This document shows, piece after piece, positions 1-9,840 of a stretch of 64,000 nucleotides of DNA. The number at the start of each line of letters is the position of its first letter. The first letter of the stretch is position 1. The DNA lies in the NCBI RefSeq assembly GCF_000091545.1, contig NC_006462.1, positions 62,001-126,000 on the forward strand. The letters run 5' to 3'. Under the pieces are notes generated by a model. It searched no databases, was not told the origin of the DNA, and saw nothing but the letters and a program-made list of their open reading frames with translations. This DNA is from Thermus thermophilus HB8 (GTDB lineage: Bacteria; Deinococcota; Deinococci; Deinococcales; Thermaceae). The translations under genes were made by a program, and so were the position numbers.

Positions 1-2
1 AG

Positions 3-152
3 CCCCGCTGGTGCACCCCGGAAGGAGAGGGGCGGAAGACCCCTGGGACGTGCCGGGTGTCCCCCCACGTGGTGGAGGGGGTGGAGGTGGGGTGCTTCCC
101 CGACCTCTACCGGGCTTTGGCGGGCCGGGTGGACCAGGTGATCACCCTGTAG
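3..152 (+). CDS. C-terminal end of an unidentified protein (partial)
   Basis: An open frame enters from the left window edge and stops with TAG at 150-152. The last 49 residues read like a real protein end, with the sequence VVEGVEVGCFPDLYRALAGR before a final VDQVITL. I cannot assign a family from this tail. It runs towards the minus-strand surE gene, so the two are convergent. The start lies outside the window. Confidence 0.45.
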   Translation, partial: PRWCTPEGEGRKTPGTCRVSPHVVEGVEVGCFPDLYRALAGRVDQVITL

Positions 153-227
153 CCGTGGCCCGCCGCGCCGGGAAGTGGAAGGGCCTCCCGCACAAACCCG
201 GGCCTCCCCCTGGTGGGGATGAGGACG

Positions 228-962
228 CTAATCATGGGCCAGGGTGGGCTGGAGCCGGGTTTCGTCGGTGAGGTCCAGGCGGAGGGGCGTGGCGGAGACG
301 AAGCCCTGGGCCACCGCCCAGCGGTCCGTCCCCTCCTCCGCCTCCTTGAGGGGCCTCGGGGCGAACCAGTAGAAGGGCCGGCCCATGGGGTCCTCCCCCG
401 GGATCACCACCCCCTCGTAGGCCCGCACCGACTGCCGGGTCCAGAGGAAGCCCTTGGGCCTAAGGGGCAGGTTCACGTTCACCAGGAAGGGCCGCTCCAA
501 CCGGAGGAGGGTCTCCAAGGTCCGGAGGAGCCAGGGGCGAAGCCCGGCAAAGTCCGGAACCTCCCCGTTGAGGGGCACGCTGAAGGCCGCGGCGGAGAGG
601 CCGAAGAGGTAGCCCTGCTTGGCCGCGGCCACGGTGCCCGAGTGCCAGATCTCGTGCCCCAGGTTGCTCCCCAGGTTCACCCCCGAGAGGACCAGGTCCA
701 CGGGGCCGAAGAGGTGGAGGCCCAGGGCCACGCAGTCCGCCGGGGTCCCCCGCACCCGGTAGGCGGGGAAGTGGGGGGCGTGGAGGGGGGAGGGGTGGGG
801 GTAGGCCCGCACGGGGTGGGCGATGGTGATGGCGTGGCCCGCGGCGCTCTGCTCCGTGTCGGGGGCGGCCACGAAGACCTCCCCGAACTGGGAGGCGGCC
901 TCGGCCAGGGCCCAAAGGCCGGGGCTATAGATGCCGTCGTCGTTGGTCACCAGGATCCGCAT
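228..962 (-). CDS. surE: SurE 5'/3'-nucleotidase
   Basis: This 244-residue protein matches the SurE family in length and motifs. SurE enzymes are cytosolic metal-dependent nucleoside monophosphate phosphatases. The N-terminus [14 protein letters not shown] carries the paired metal-binding aspartates (residues 8-9), followed by [14 protein letters not shown] (about 34-47) and the [10 protein letters not shown] loop with the conserved asparagine near residue 96. The gene follows the sugar isomerase-like gene by 9 bases on the same strand, so both are probably one transcription unit. The start is the ATG at 962, which directly begins the conserved beta strand. Confidence 0.93.
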
Positions 963-971
963 GGCCTCACC

Positions 972-1736
972 TTAGCGTTCTCCCATCAGGAGACGGTCAA
1001 GGGCCGTCCGCCCTTCCCCGGCGAGCGCTTGAAGGAAAGCCAGGGAGGCCTCCGGGTCCTCCCTCACCTCCAGGACCATGGTCCGGTCCAGGTAGGGACG
1101 GAGCCACGCCCCGTGGCCCAGGACCCCCCGGCCCAGGTTCCAGTGGCGGTCGTAGACCCCGTCCGTGTCGTTCAGGTGCAGGTGCTCGGGGGCCAGGGCG
1201 AGCCAGGGCCCCGGGTCGGGGGTTCGGCTGAAGACCCGGGCGTGGGCGGCGTCAAAGCAGAAGCCAAGCTCCCCGGCGTGGGCCTCCAAAACGGGCCTCA
1301 GGGCCTCCGGATGGGGCTCGTGGCTGTTCTCCAGAAGGAGGCGCACCCCCAGGGTGCGGGCCCGCCGCACCACCAGCCCCAGGGCCTCCGCCAGGGGCAG
1401 GGCCCGCTCCAGGGCCTCCTCCGGGGTGCGGCCGTGGGGGATCCCCGAGTGGAAGACGGCCCGGTCCGCCCCAAGCTCCGCCGCCCGGTCCAGCCCGAAG
1501 AGGAGCCTGCGCAGGGTGAGGCCCCGCACCTCGGGGTCCGGCGAGAGGAGGTCCAGGTTCCAGAAGGGGAGGTGCACGGAAAGCTTCCCGGAAAACCGCC
1601 TCCTCAGGCTTTGGAAGAGGGCGTCCTCCTCCAAGAGGGCGGGGTCCAGGTAGACCTCCGCCCCCAGGCCCAGGGCCTGCAGGCGGGGAAGGGCCTCTTC
1701 CGCCCGGGAAAGGGGGAAGGCCAGCCTGACGTCCAT
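972..1736 (-). CDS. Sugar phosphate isomerase/epimerase-like TIM-barrel protein
   Basis: The 254-residue product belongs to the xylose-isomerase-like/AP-endonuclease 2 TIM-barrel superfamily. Motifs at the barrel strand ends are visible: FHSGIPHG, LLLENSHEPHPEAL, GFCFDAAHARVF and HLNDTDGVYDRHWNLGRG, with metal-ligand type Glu, His and Asp residues, and a terminal VLEVRED strand. The substrate cannot be inferred from sequence. It is the first gene of a likely two-gene unit with surE. Paralogues act on hydroxypyruvate, inosose or ketose phosphates, so the call is limited to the superfamily. Confidence 0.75.
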   Translation of the reverse strand: MDVRLAFPLSRAEEALPRLQALGLGAEVYLDPALLEEDALFQSLRRRFSGKLSVHLPFWNLDLLSPDPEVRGLTLRRLLFGLDRAAELGADRAVFHSGIPHGRTPEEALERALPLAEALGLVVRRARTLGVRLLLENSHEPHPEALRPVLEAHAGELGFCFDAAHARVFSRTPDPGPWLALAPEHLHLNDTDGVYDRHWNLGRGVLGHGAWLRPYLDRTMVLEVREDPEASLAFLQALAGEGRTALDRLLMGER

Positions 1737-2036
1737 GGCCCCAGCATGCCCCCGGCGTGTCAGCCCCCGGTCAGCTACGGGAACCCCAGGGGGCCTTGCC
1801 GGAGGGCGGGGGGCAGCGCGGCCAGGAGCCCCGGGAGCCGGAGGAGGGCTACCTGCGAGGAGGAGGCCCGCCTCGAGGAAGGTGGGCGGAAGAAAGACCC
1901 CGGGCCGCGCCCACAGGGAAACGAGCCCCCAGCCCAGGCCCAGGGGGCGCCCAAGGTGGAGCGCTGCCCCGAGTTGGGTCCACCCCGAGAGAGGCGCCGA
2001 GGGGTGTGGTCTGCTAGGGTGGCAAGATGCCCTACC
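1737..2036. other. Intergenic region, possible decayed membrane ORF on the minus strand
   Basis: These 300 bases separate the divergent sugar isomerase and KDPG aldolase genes. No intact gene is seen. On the minus strand, about 1980 to 1860, one frame reads a hydrophobic stretch (LGLGWGLVSLWARPGVFLPP) that continues in another frame as VALLRLPGLLAALPPALRQG before a stop near 1775. This may be the tail of a broken small membrane protein, but GC-rich DNA often gives such chance frames. A TAGGGT box at 2014-2019 could serve the aldolase gene. Confidence 0.3.
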
Positions 2037-2660
2037 ATGGAAGGCATGGATCCCCTAGCGGTCCTTGCGGAAAGCCGCCTCCTCCCTCTCCTCACGGTGC
2101 GGGGAGGGGAGGACCTTTTGGGGCTTGCCCGGGTCCTAGAGGAGGAGGGGGTTGGGGCGCTGGAGATCACCTTGCGGACGGAGAAGGGCCTCGAGGCCTT
2201 GAAGGCACTACGGAAAAGCGGCCTCCTTTTGGGAGCGGGCACGGTGCGAAGCCCTAAGGAAGCGGAAGCCGCCCTCGAGGCCGGGGCCGCCTTCCTCGTC
2301 TCCCCGGGGCTTCTGGAGGAGGTGGCCGCCCTGGCCCAGGCCCGGGGGGTACCCTACCTCCCTGGGGTCCTCACCCCCACCGAGGTGGAGCGGGCCTTGG
2401 CCCTGGGGCTTTCCGCCCTGAAGTTCTTCCCCGCCGAGCCCTTCCAGGGGGTCCGGGTCCTGAGAGCCTACGCCGAGGTCTTCCCCGAGGTGCGCTTCCT
2501 GCCCACGGGAGGCATCAAAGAGGAGCACCTCCCCCACTACGCCGCCTTGCCCAACCTTTTGGCCGTGGGGGGAAGTTGGCTTTTGCAGGGGAACCTGGAG
2601 GCGGTACGGGCCAAGGTGCGGGCCGCCAAAGCCCTCCTCAGCCCCCAAGCTCCCGGCTGA
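2037..2660 (+). CDS. eda: 2-keto-3-deoxy-6-phosphogluconate (KDPG) aldolase
   Basis: A class I aldolase of 207 residues that cleaves KDPG to pyruvate and glyceraldehyde-3-phosphate in the cytosol. The family signatures are present: GALEITLRT with the catalytic Glu at about residue 43, GAGTV (66-70), the Schiff-base lysine in SALKFFPAE (about residue 129) and FLPTGGI near the C-terminus. The start is taken as ATG 2037 (MEGMDP); ATG 2046 is an alternative. Its 3' end overlaps the convergent IclR regulator by 23 bases. Together with the KDG kinase at 7965 it completes a KDG to KDPG to pyruvate route. Confidence 0.93.
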   Translation: MEGMDPLAVLAESRLLPLLTVRGGEDLLGLARVLEEEGVGALEITLRTEKGLEALKALRKSGLLLGAGTVRSPKEAEAALEAGAAFLVSPGLLEEVAALAQARGVPYLPGVLTPTEVERALALGLSALKFFPAEPFQGVRVLRAYAEVFPEVRFLPTGGIKEEHLPHYAALPNLLAVGGSWLLQGNLEAVRAKVRAAKALLSPQAPG

Positions 2661-3405
2661 TCCTCTGGGCGGTCCTGACCACCTCGGCCGCCACCTCGGG
2701 AAGCCTCTCCTCGTCCAGGTAAATGGCGGCGGTGGAGACGCTCACGGCGGCCACGGGCTCGCCCCGGCCGTTGAGGATGGGGGCGGCCACGCACCGCACG
2801 CCGGGCTCGTTCTCCTCGAGGTCCAGGGCGTAGCCCCGGGCCCTTGTGGCGAGGAGCTCCTCCCGGAAGCGGGCGAAGTCGCTCAGGGTGTTGGGGGTGC
2901 GTTTGAGCCCCGGGGTAAAGGCCATGGGCCACCTCTCCTCCGGCAGGAAAGCGAGAAGGGCCTTGCCCAAGGCGGTGGACTGGGCGGGGAAGCGGCTCCC
3001 GATCTGGCTGGCGAGAAGGAGCTCCCTTTTCCCCGGCACCTTGTCAATGTAGACCACTTCCTTCCCGTCCAGGACCGCCAGGTGGACGGTCTCCAGGGTG
3101 GCGTCCCGCAGGGCCTCGAGGTGGGGGCGGGCGAGGCTCGGCAGGTGGAGGCTCCCGTAGGCCTTGAAGCCCAGACGGATGAGCTTGGGCCCAAGGAAGT
3201 AGCCCTTCCTGGGCTCGTGCCGCAGGTAGCCTTCCCTCACCAGGGCCGAGAGGATCCGGTGGGCCGTGCTCCGGCTTAGGCCCAAGGCCTGGGCCAGGCC
3301 CGGAAGGTCGTGAACGCCGTCGGCCACGCGTTCCAGAAGCCAAAGCCCCCTGAGGAGGGTCTGGGCCCCGCTGGTCTCGGAAGCCTTGCCGCCGCGCCCC
3401 TTCAT
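2638..3405 (-). CDS. IclR-family transcriptional regulator of the sugar-acid operon
   Basis: The protein has an N-terminal winged helix-turn-helix (about residues 15-75, with LAQALGLSRSTAHRILSALV) and a C-terminal IclR effector domain (QIGSRFPAQSTALGKALLAF, then ENEPGVRCVAAPILN). IclR proteins of this type respond to sugar-acid metabolites and repress catabolic and transport genes. I chose ATG 3405 because a perfect TATAAT (minus strand, 3418-3413) lies 7 bases upstream, giving a leaderless mRNA; ATG 3414 would add three residues but overlaps the -10 box. It is divergent from the TRAP transporter genes and most likely controls them and itself. Confidence 0.9.
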   Translation of the reverse strand: MKGRGGKASETSGAQTLLRGLWLLERVADGVHDLPGLAQALGLSRSTAHRILSALVREGYLRHEPRKGYFLGPKLIRLGFKAYGSLHLPSLARPHLEALRDATLETVHLAVLDGKEVVYIDKVPGKRELLLASQIGSRFPAQSTALGKALLAFLPEERWPMAFTPGLKRTPNTLSDFARFREELLATRARGYALDLEENEPGVRCVAAPILNGRGEPVAAVSVSTAAIYLDEERLPEVAAEVVRTAQRISRELGG

Positions 3406-3409
3406 AGCT

Positions 3410-3470
3410 CCCATTATATGGGATAAGGCCGGAGCTTGACACTATATGGGACTGAGGTGTATATAGTGGG
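3410..3470. promoter_or_regulatory. Divergent promoter region with repeated IclR-type operator half-sites
   Basis: On the plus strand TTGACA (3436-3441) and TATATA (3460-3465, 18-base spacing) form the TRAP operon promoter; TATAAT on the minus strand serves the iclR gene. Overlapping these are the inverted repeat TCCCAT-TAT-ATGGGA (3409-3423), a second TATATGGGA (3444-3452) and TATAGTGGGA (3462-3471), and the inverted pair CACTATAT (3440-3447) and ATATAGTG (3461-3468). The repeats cover both promoters, which suggests one repressor controls both directions. The boxes are read directly; the repressor assignment is inference. Confidence 0.7.
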
Positions 3471-3491
3471 ACGAAGGGAAAGGTGGTGGAG

Positions 3492-4451
3492 ATGAAGCGG
3501 ATAGCGGCGGCGTTGGCGGCGGTTTTGGGGCTGGCCTTGGCCCAGACCTACACCCTGCGCTTCAACCACGTCCTGGGCCCCAACCACCCCTACCACGCGG
3601 GCTTCCAGGCCTGGGCCGAACGGGTGGCCCAAAGGACGGGCGGGGATCTTCGGATCCTGGTCTTCCACAGCTCCCAGCTGGGCATTGAGGAGGACATCAT
3701 CGAGCAGCTCCGCCAGGGCATCCCCCTGGGGCAGAACACCGACGGGGCCCGCCTCGGCAACTATGTGAAGGAGCTCGGCGTCTTCAACGGCCCCTATTTT
3801 GTAGAGAGCTACGAGGAGGTGGAAAAGCTCGCCAGCCTGCCCGTGGTCCAGGGCTGGGTTGAGCGCCTGGCCAAGCAGTATGGGATCCGGGTGGTCTGCT
3901 TCAACTGGGTCCAGGGCTACCGCCACTTCATGACCAATAAGCCCGTGCGCCGGCCCGAGGACCTCAGGGGCCTCAGGATCCGTACCCCGCCCGCTCCCGT
4001 CTGGCAGGAGTCCGTGCGGGCCCTGGGCGCGACCCCGGTGGCCCTCCCCTTCGGCGAGATCTACTCTGCCCTCCAGCAGCGGGCCATCGACGGGGCCGAG
4101 CTGGTTTACGCCAACATCCCCGACATGAGCCTGTGGGAAGTGCTGAGGTACGTCAACGAGACCAAGCACTTCCTCCTCATCAACTTCCAGGTGGTGGGGG
4201 AGGCCTGGTACCAGCGCCTGCCCGCCAACTACCGGCAGATCCTGCGGGAGGAGTGCGTGCGCGCCGGGCGGGAGACCTCCATGCGGATCCAGCAGGAGGA
4301 GGCCCGCATCAAGCAGCTCGTCCAGCAGCGGGGCATGACCATCGTGAGCGACGTGGACCTCGCCGCCTTCCGCAAGGCGGCGGAGACCGCCTACGAGCGG
4401 CTCGGCCTCAAGGCGGTGCGGGACGCCCTCTACCAGGCCTTGAGGAAGTAG
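3492..4451 (+). CDS. dctP: TRAP transporter periplasmic substrate-binding protein (DctP family)
   Basis: A 319-residue extracytoplasmic solute receptor with a cleavable signal peptide (MKRIAAALAAVLGLALAQ). The body shows the DctP pattern, including RFNHVLGPNHPYH after the signal and the RRPEDLRGLRIRTPP motif with the arginine that binds substrate carboxylate. It delivers an organic or sugar acid to the DctQM membrane proteins encoded next. ATG 3492 is preferred to the upstream GTG codons because AAGGTGGTGGAG precedes it as a ribosome site. Genomic context with KDG kinase and KDPG aldolase suggests a uronate or aldonate ligand. Confidence 0.93.
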   Translation: MKRIAAALAAVLGLALAQTYTLRFNHVLGPNHPYHAGFQAWAERVAQRTGGDLRILVFHSSQLGIEEDIIEQLRQGIPLGQNTDGARLGNYVKELGVFNGPYFVESYEEVEKLASLPVVQGWVERLAKQYGIRVVCFNWVQGYRHFMTNKPVRRPEDLRGLRIRTPPAPVWQESVRALGATPVALPFGEIYSALQQRAIDGAELVYANIPDMSLWEVLRYVNETKHFLLINFQVVGEAWYQRLPANYRQILREECVRAGRETSMRIQQEEARIKQLVQQRGMTIVSDVDLAAFRKAAETAYERLGLKAVRDALYQALRK

Positions 4452-4457
4452 CCCTTC

Positions 4458-4485
4458 GGCCCCCCGGCCTCCGGGGGGCCTTTTT
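4458..4485 (+). terminator. Intrinsic terminator/attenuator between dctP and dctQ
   Basis: A 10-bp GC stem (4458-4467 with 4471-4480), 3-base loop and TTTTT follow the dctP stop by 6 bases. Because dctQ begins at 4493, this hairpin probably lets most transcripts end after dctP, giving more binding protein than membrane subunits. Confidence 0.8.
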
Positions 4486-4492
4486 GCCGCAC

Positions 4493-4954
4493 ATGAGCAG
4501 ACCAGCGAACGTTCTTCAGCGCGTGGAAGAGTTTCTGGCCAAGGCCTTTCTCCTCGCCTCCACCCTCATCGTCTTCGCCGGGGGGGTGGGACGCTTTCTT
4601 GGGCATCCCCTGGACTGGTCCATAGACCTGGCCACCTTCACCTTCGCTTGGGCGGTGTTCCTGGGCGGGGACCTCGCCCTCCGGGAGAACCGGCACGTGG
4701 CCGTGGAGAACCTCCTCCACCTCCTGCCCCCGGGGGCGAGGCGGTGGGCCAGGGTGGGGGTCTGGCTTCTCGTCGCCCTCTTCCTGGCCCTCTTCTTCGT
4801 CTACAGCCTTCAGGCGGCTTACCAGACCCGCTTCCGGAGCTTCCAGGGGATCCCCGGCTTCAGCTACGCCTGGGTCACCTTGAGCGCGAGCGCGGGGAGC
4901 CTCCTCATGCTCCTCACCGCCTTAGGGAGGCTCCGCCAGGCCCTAAAGGAGTAG
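4493..4954 (+). CDS. dctQ: TRAP transporter small permease subunit (DctQ family)
   Basis: The 153-residue product is a small membrane protein with about four hydrophobic helices (FLLASTLIVFAGGVGRF, FTFAWAVFLGGDLAL, VGVWLLVALFLALFFVY, TLSASAGSLLMLLTAL). The motif WAVFLGGDLALRENRHV matches the conserved DctQ sequence near the second helix. It works with DctM in Na+-driven uptake. ATG 4493 starts 8 bases after the terminator and the gene ends 2 bases before dctM. Confidence 0.88.
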   Translation: MSRPANVLQRVEEFLAKAFLLASTLIVFAGGVGRFLGHPLDWSIDLATFTFAWAVFLGGDLALRENRHVAVENLLHLLPPGARRWARVGVWLLVALFLALFFVYSLQAAYQTRFRSFQGIPGFSYAWVTLSASAGSLLMLLTALGRLRQALKE

Positions 4955-4956
4955 CC

Positions 4957-6240
4957 ATGCTGCTGAGCTTTGCGGTGTTTTTGCTCCTCCTTCTTCTGGG
5001 GATGCCCGTGGTGTTCGCCATCGGGATCGGGGGGCTCGTCTTCTTCCTCACCCAGCCCGGGCTTCAGCTCACCATGCCCGTGCAGCTGGCCCTGGCGGAG
5101 ACCCAGAACTTCTCCCTCCTGGCCATCCCCACCTTCATCCTGGCCAGCAACCTGATGAACGAGCTGGGCGTGACCCGGAGGCTCCTCCGCTTCGCCCACG
5201 TGGCGACGGGGTTCATGCGGGGCGGGCTCGCCCAGGTGAGCGTCCTTCTGGGCTTCCTCATGGGGGGGGTCTCGGGCTCGGCCATCGCCGACGCCACCAT
5301 GCAAGCGAGGCTCTTGGGCCCCGAGATGGTGCGCCGGGGGTACAGCCGGGGGTTCATCGCCGCCCTCCAGGGCTTCTCCGGCCTCCTCGCCGTGGCCATC
5401 CCCCCGAGCATCGGCCTCATCCTCTACGGGAGCATCGGCCAGGTGTCCATCGGCCAGCTCTTCGCGGGGGGGATCGGGGTAGGGGTGCTCCTGGCGGCGG
5501 TGTACATGCTCACCGTGGCCCTCCTGGCCCGGAGCCGGGGGTACCTTCCCGAGACCGCCCCGCCCACGGCCAAGGAGGTTGGGGCGGCCCTCCGGGAGGG
5601 CTTCTTCGCCGTGCTTTTCCCCTTCCTGCTCCTCGCCGCCCTGCGCTTCGGGGTCTTCGTCCCCTCGGAGGTAGGGGCGGCGGCGGTGGTCTACGCCCTC
5701 TTGGTGGGGCTCATCTACCGGGAGCTTTCCCTTGAGCGGGTGAACCGGGCCTTGGCCCACTCGGTGCGGGACGTGGGCATGGTGGCCCTCCTCATCGCCA
5801 TGGCCGCGGTTTTGGGCTACGGGATGAAGTGGGAGATGTTCCCCCAGCAGGTCTCGGCCTTTCTCCTCGAGGCGGTGCAGAACCCCCAGGTGGCCCTCCT
5901 CCTCATCCTCTTGGCCCTCCTCGTTTTGGGCACCGTGCTGGACTCCACGGTGATGATCATCCTCCTCACCCCCATCCTGGTCCCCGCGGCCAAGGCCTTG
6001 GGGATTGACCTGGTCTACTTCGGCGTCCTCATGGTCATGACCTGCGCCGTGGGGCTCCTCACGCCCCCCGTGGGGCTTTCCATGTACTCGGTCTGCTCAG
6101 TGATGGGGTGCAGCATTGGGGAGTACGTGCGGGAGGGGTGGCCCTTGCTGGTCGCCACCCTTTTGGTCCTTCTCCTCGTGTACCTCTTCCCCGGGGTGGT
6201 GCTCTTCCTGCCCCGGTTGCTCTTTGGAGGTGGGGTGTGA
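4957..6240 (+). CDS. dctM: TRAP transporter large permease subunit (DctM family)
   Basis: A 427-residue polytopic membrane protein that forms the transport channel of the TRAP system. It has repeated hydrophobic segments and the DctM hallmarks: IPTFILASNLMNELGVTRRL near residue 60, GGVSGSAIADATM near 105 and IPPSIGLILYG near 145. A GMPVVFAIGIGG segment lies in the first helix. It overlaps the next gene by GTGA, so translation is probably coupled. Confidence 0.93.
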   Translation: MLLSFAVFLLLLLLGMPVVFAIGIGGLVFFLTQPGLQLTMPVQLALAETQNFSLLAIPTFILASNLMNELGVTRRLLRFAHVATGFMRGGLAQVSVLLGFLMGGVSGSAIADATMQARLLGPEMVRRGYSRGFIAALQGFSGLLAVAIPPSIGLILYGSIGQVSIGQLFAGGIGVGVLLAAVYMLTVALLARSRGYLPETAPPTAKEVGAALREGFFAVLFPFLLLAALRFGVFVPSEVGAAAVVYALLVGLIYRELSLERVNRALAHSVRDVGMVALLIAMAAVLGYGMKWEMFPQQVSAFLLEAVQNPQVALLLILLALLVLGTVLDSTVMIILLTPILVPAAKALGIDLVYFGVLMVMTCAVGLLTPPVGLSMYSVCSVMGCSIGEYVREGWPLLVATLLVLLLVYLFPGVVLFLPRLLFGGGV

Positions 6241-6937
6241 AGCTCAAAGGGAAGAAAGCGCTGGTCATCGCGGCGGGCCAGGGGATCGGCCGGGCCATCG
6301 CCGAGGCCTTCCAGAGGGAAGGGGCCGAGGTCCTGGGGGCCACCCTCCATCCGGAGAAACTCCAGGGGGTGGTGCCCGCGGTGCGCCTGGACGCCCGGGA
6401 CAAGGAAGCGGTCTTCCACCTGATCCAGGGCCTGGACCGGCTGGACGTCCTGGTGAACGCCCAGGGGGTGGTGCCGGTGGGAGGCCTTCTGGAGGCCACG
6501 GACCAGGACTGGGAGGAGGCCTTCCTCCTGAACGCCAAGAGCGTATTCTGGGCCATGCAGGCCGCCCTCCCCAAGATGGCCGCCCAGGGCGGGGGAAGCG
6601 TCATCAACATCGCCTCGGTGGCGGCCTTCAAGATGGTGCCCGGCCGCTTCATCTATAGCGCCACCAAGGCCGCCTTGGTGGCCATGACCAAGGCCGCGGC
6701 CCTGGAGTTTGCCCCAAAGGGCGTGCGGGTGAACGCCATCTGCCCCGGGACCGTAGACACCCCCTCCCTGCGGGAGAGGGCCGGAGGGGAGGAGGGCCTT
6801 AGGGCCTTTGCCGAGAGGCAACTCCTCAAGCGCCTGGGCCGTCCCGAGGAGATCGCCGCCTTGGCGGTCTACCTGGCCTCGGACGAGGGGGCCTTCGCCA
6901 CGGGAAGCGCCTTCGTGGTGGACGGGGGGATGAGCCT

Positions 6938-6941
<4 letters not shown>
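6237..6941 (+). CDS. Short-chain dehydrogenase/reductase (SDR), probable sugar-acid dehydrogenase
   Basis: A 234-residue classical SDR. The cofactor motif is VIAAGQGIGRAIA (residues about 10-22), followed by VNAQG (equivalent to NNAG), the catalytic Ser in NIASVAAF and the YSATKAAL Tyr/Lys pair. C-terminal NAICPGTVDTP and VDGGMSL are typical. GTG 6237 overlaps the dctM stop by GTGA. Neighbouring transporter, KDG kinase and aldolase genes suggest oxidation or reduction of an imported uronate-type acid; the exact reaction cannot be read. Confidence 0.88.
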
Positions 6942-8894
<1,953 letters not shown>

Positions 8895-8903
8895 GGGGAG
8901 AGG

Positions 8904-9623
8904 ATGGAACGGAAAGCCCTGGTTACAGGAGGAAGCCGCGGCATCGGCCGGGCCATCGCCGAGGCCTTGGTGGCCCGGGGCTACCGGGTGGCCATCGCCA
9001 GCAGGAACCCGGAGGAGGCGGCCCAGAGCCTCGGGGCCGTGCCGCTTCCCACCGACCTGGAGAAGGACGACCCCAAAGGGCTCGTCAAGCGGGCCCTCGA
9101 GGCCCTAGGCGGCCTCCACGTCCTGGTCCACGCCGCGGCGGTGAACGTGCGCAAGCCCGCCCTGGAGCTCTCCTACGAGGAGTGGCGCCGGGTGCTCTAC
9201 CTGCACCTGGACGTGGCCTTTCTCCTGGCCCAGGCGGCGGCCCCCCACATGGCGGAGGCGGGCTGGGGACGGGTGCTCTTCATCGGCTCGGTGACCACCT
9301 TCACCGCCGGGGGGCCCGTGCCCATCCCCGCCTACACCACGGCCAAGACCGCCCTCCTGGGCCTCACCCGGGCCCTGGCCAAGGAGTGGGCCCGCCTGGG
9401 GATCCGGGTGAACCTCCTCTGCCCGGGCTACGTGGAGACGGAGTTCACCCTCCCCTTGCGGCAGAACCCCGAGCTCTACGAGCCCATCACCGCACGGATT
9501 CCCATGGGACGCTGGGCGAGGCCCGAGGAGATCGCCCGCGTGGCCGCGGTCCTCTGCGGGGACGAGGCGGAGTACCTCACGGGCCAGGCGGTGGCGGTGG
9601 ACGGGGGCTTCCTCGCCTACTAG
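8904..9623 (+). CDS. SDR-family dehydrogenase, probable gluconate/deoxygluconate oxidoreductase
   Basis: A 239-residue classical SDR with TGGSRGIGRAIAEAL (residues 8-22), HAAAVN in place of NNAG, the catalytic Ser in FIGSVTTF and YTTAKTAL. The CPGYVETEF and LTGQAVAVDGGF segments fit 3-oxoacyl reductase or gluconate 5-dehydrogenase type SDRs. It is the last gene of the sugar-acid operon, 9 bases after kdgK with GGGGGAGAGG just upstream of ATG. Reduction of a 5-keto-4-deoxyuronate to KDG would fit the pathway, but this is inference. Confidence 0.88.
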   Translation: MERKALVTGGSRGIGRAIAEALVARGYRVAIASRNPEEAAQSLGAVPLPTDLEKDDPKGLVKRALEALGGLHVLVHAAAVNVRKPALELSYEEWRRVLYLHLDVAFLLAQAAAPHMAEAGWGRVLFIGSVTTFTAGGPVPIPAYTTAKTALLGLTRALAKEWARLGIRVNLLCPGYVETEFTLPLRQNPELYEPITARIPMGRWARPEEIARVAAVLCGDEAEYLTGQAVAVDGGFLAY

Positions 9624-9800
9624 AGGAAGGCGTAGGGGGGGTTCGCGCCGTTCCTTGAGCGTGCCCCATCCTGGCCCCGCGCGACCGAGGCCTAAAGGGG
9701 TGGGCGCCGCCGGAAACGGCCACCGATCCCCCCTCATGCCCCCGCTTCTCTAGGGGCCCAGATCCCGGGGCGCGAGGGAAGGAGGGCTCGAGGCCCCCTC

Positions 9801-9829
9801 TTGCAAGCGCTTTCAACAGGTGCTATACT
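9801..9829 (+). promoter_or_regulatory. Promoter and LacI-type operator of the beta-glucoside regulator gene
   Basis: TTGCAA (9801-9806) and TATACT (9824-9829) are spaced by 17 bases, and TATACT is 11 bases before ATG 9841. The near-palindrome TTGCAAGCGCTTTCAA (9801-9816) overlaps the -35 box and matches the GAAAGCGCTTTC type operator of LacI-family proteins. A closely matching copy occurs at 10915-10930. Confidence 0.8.
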
Positions 9830-9840
9830 CCCGGGCAAAG

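Noticed and set aside
213..2036. A very long plus-strand open frame running through surE and the sugar isomerase into the aldolase
   Set aside because: Only its last 207 codons look like protein (KDPG aldolase). The rest is antisense to two well-recognised genes and has the Gly/Pro/Arg-rich composition of shadow frames in GC-rich DNA.
9624..9800. A small gene between the last SDR and the LacI-type promoter
   Set aside because: No frame with a start, ribosome site or protein-like composition was found on either strand.
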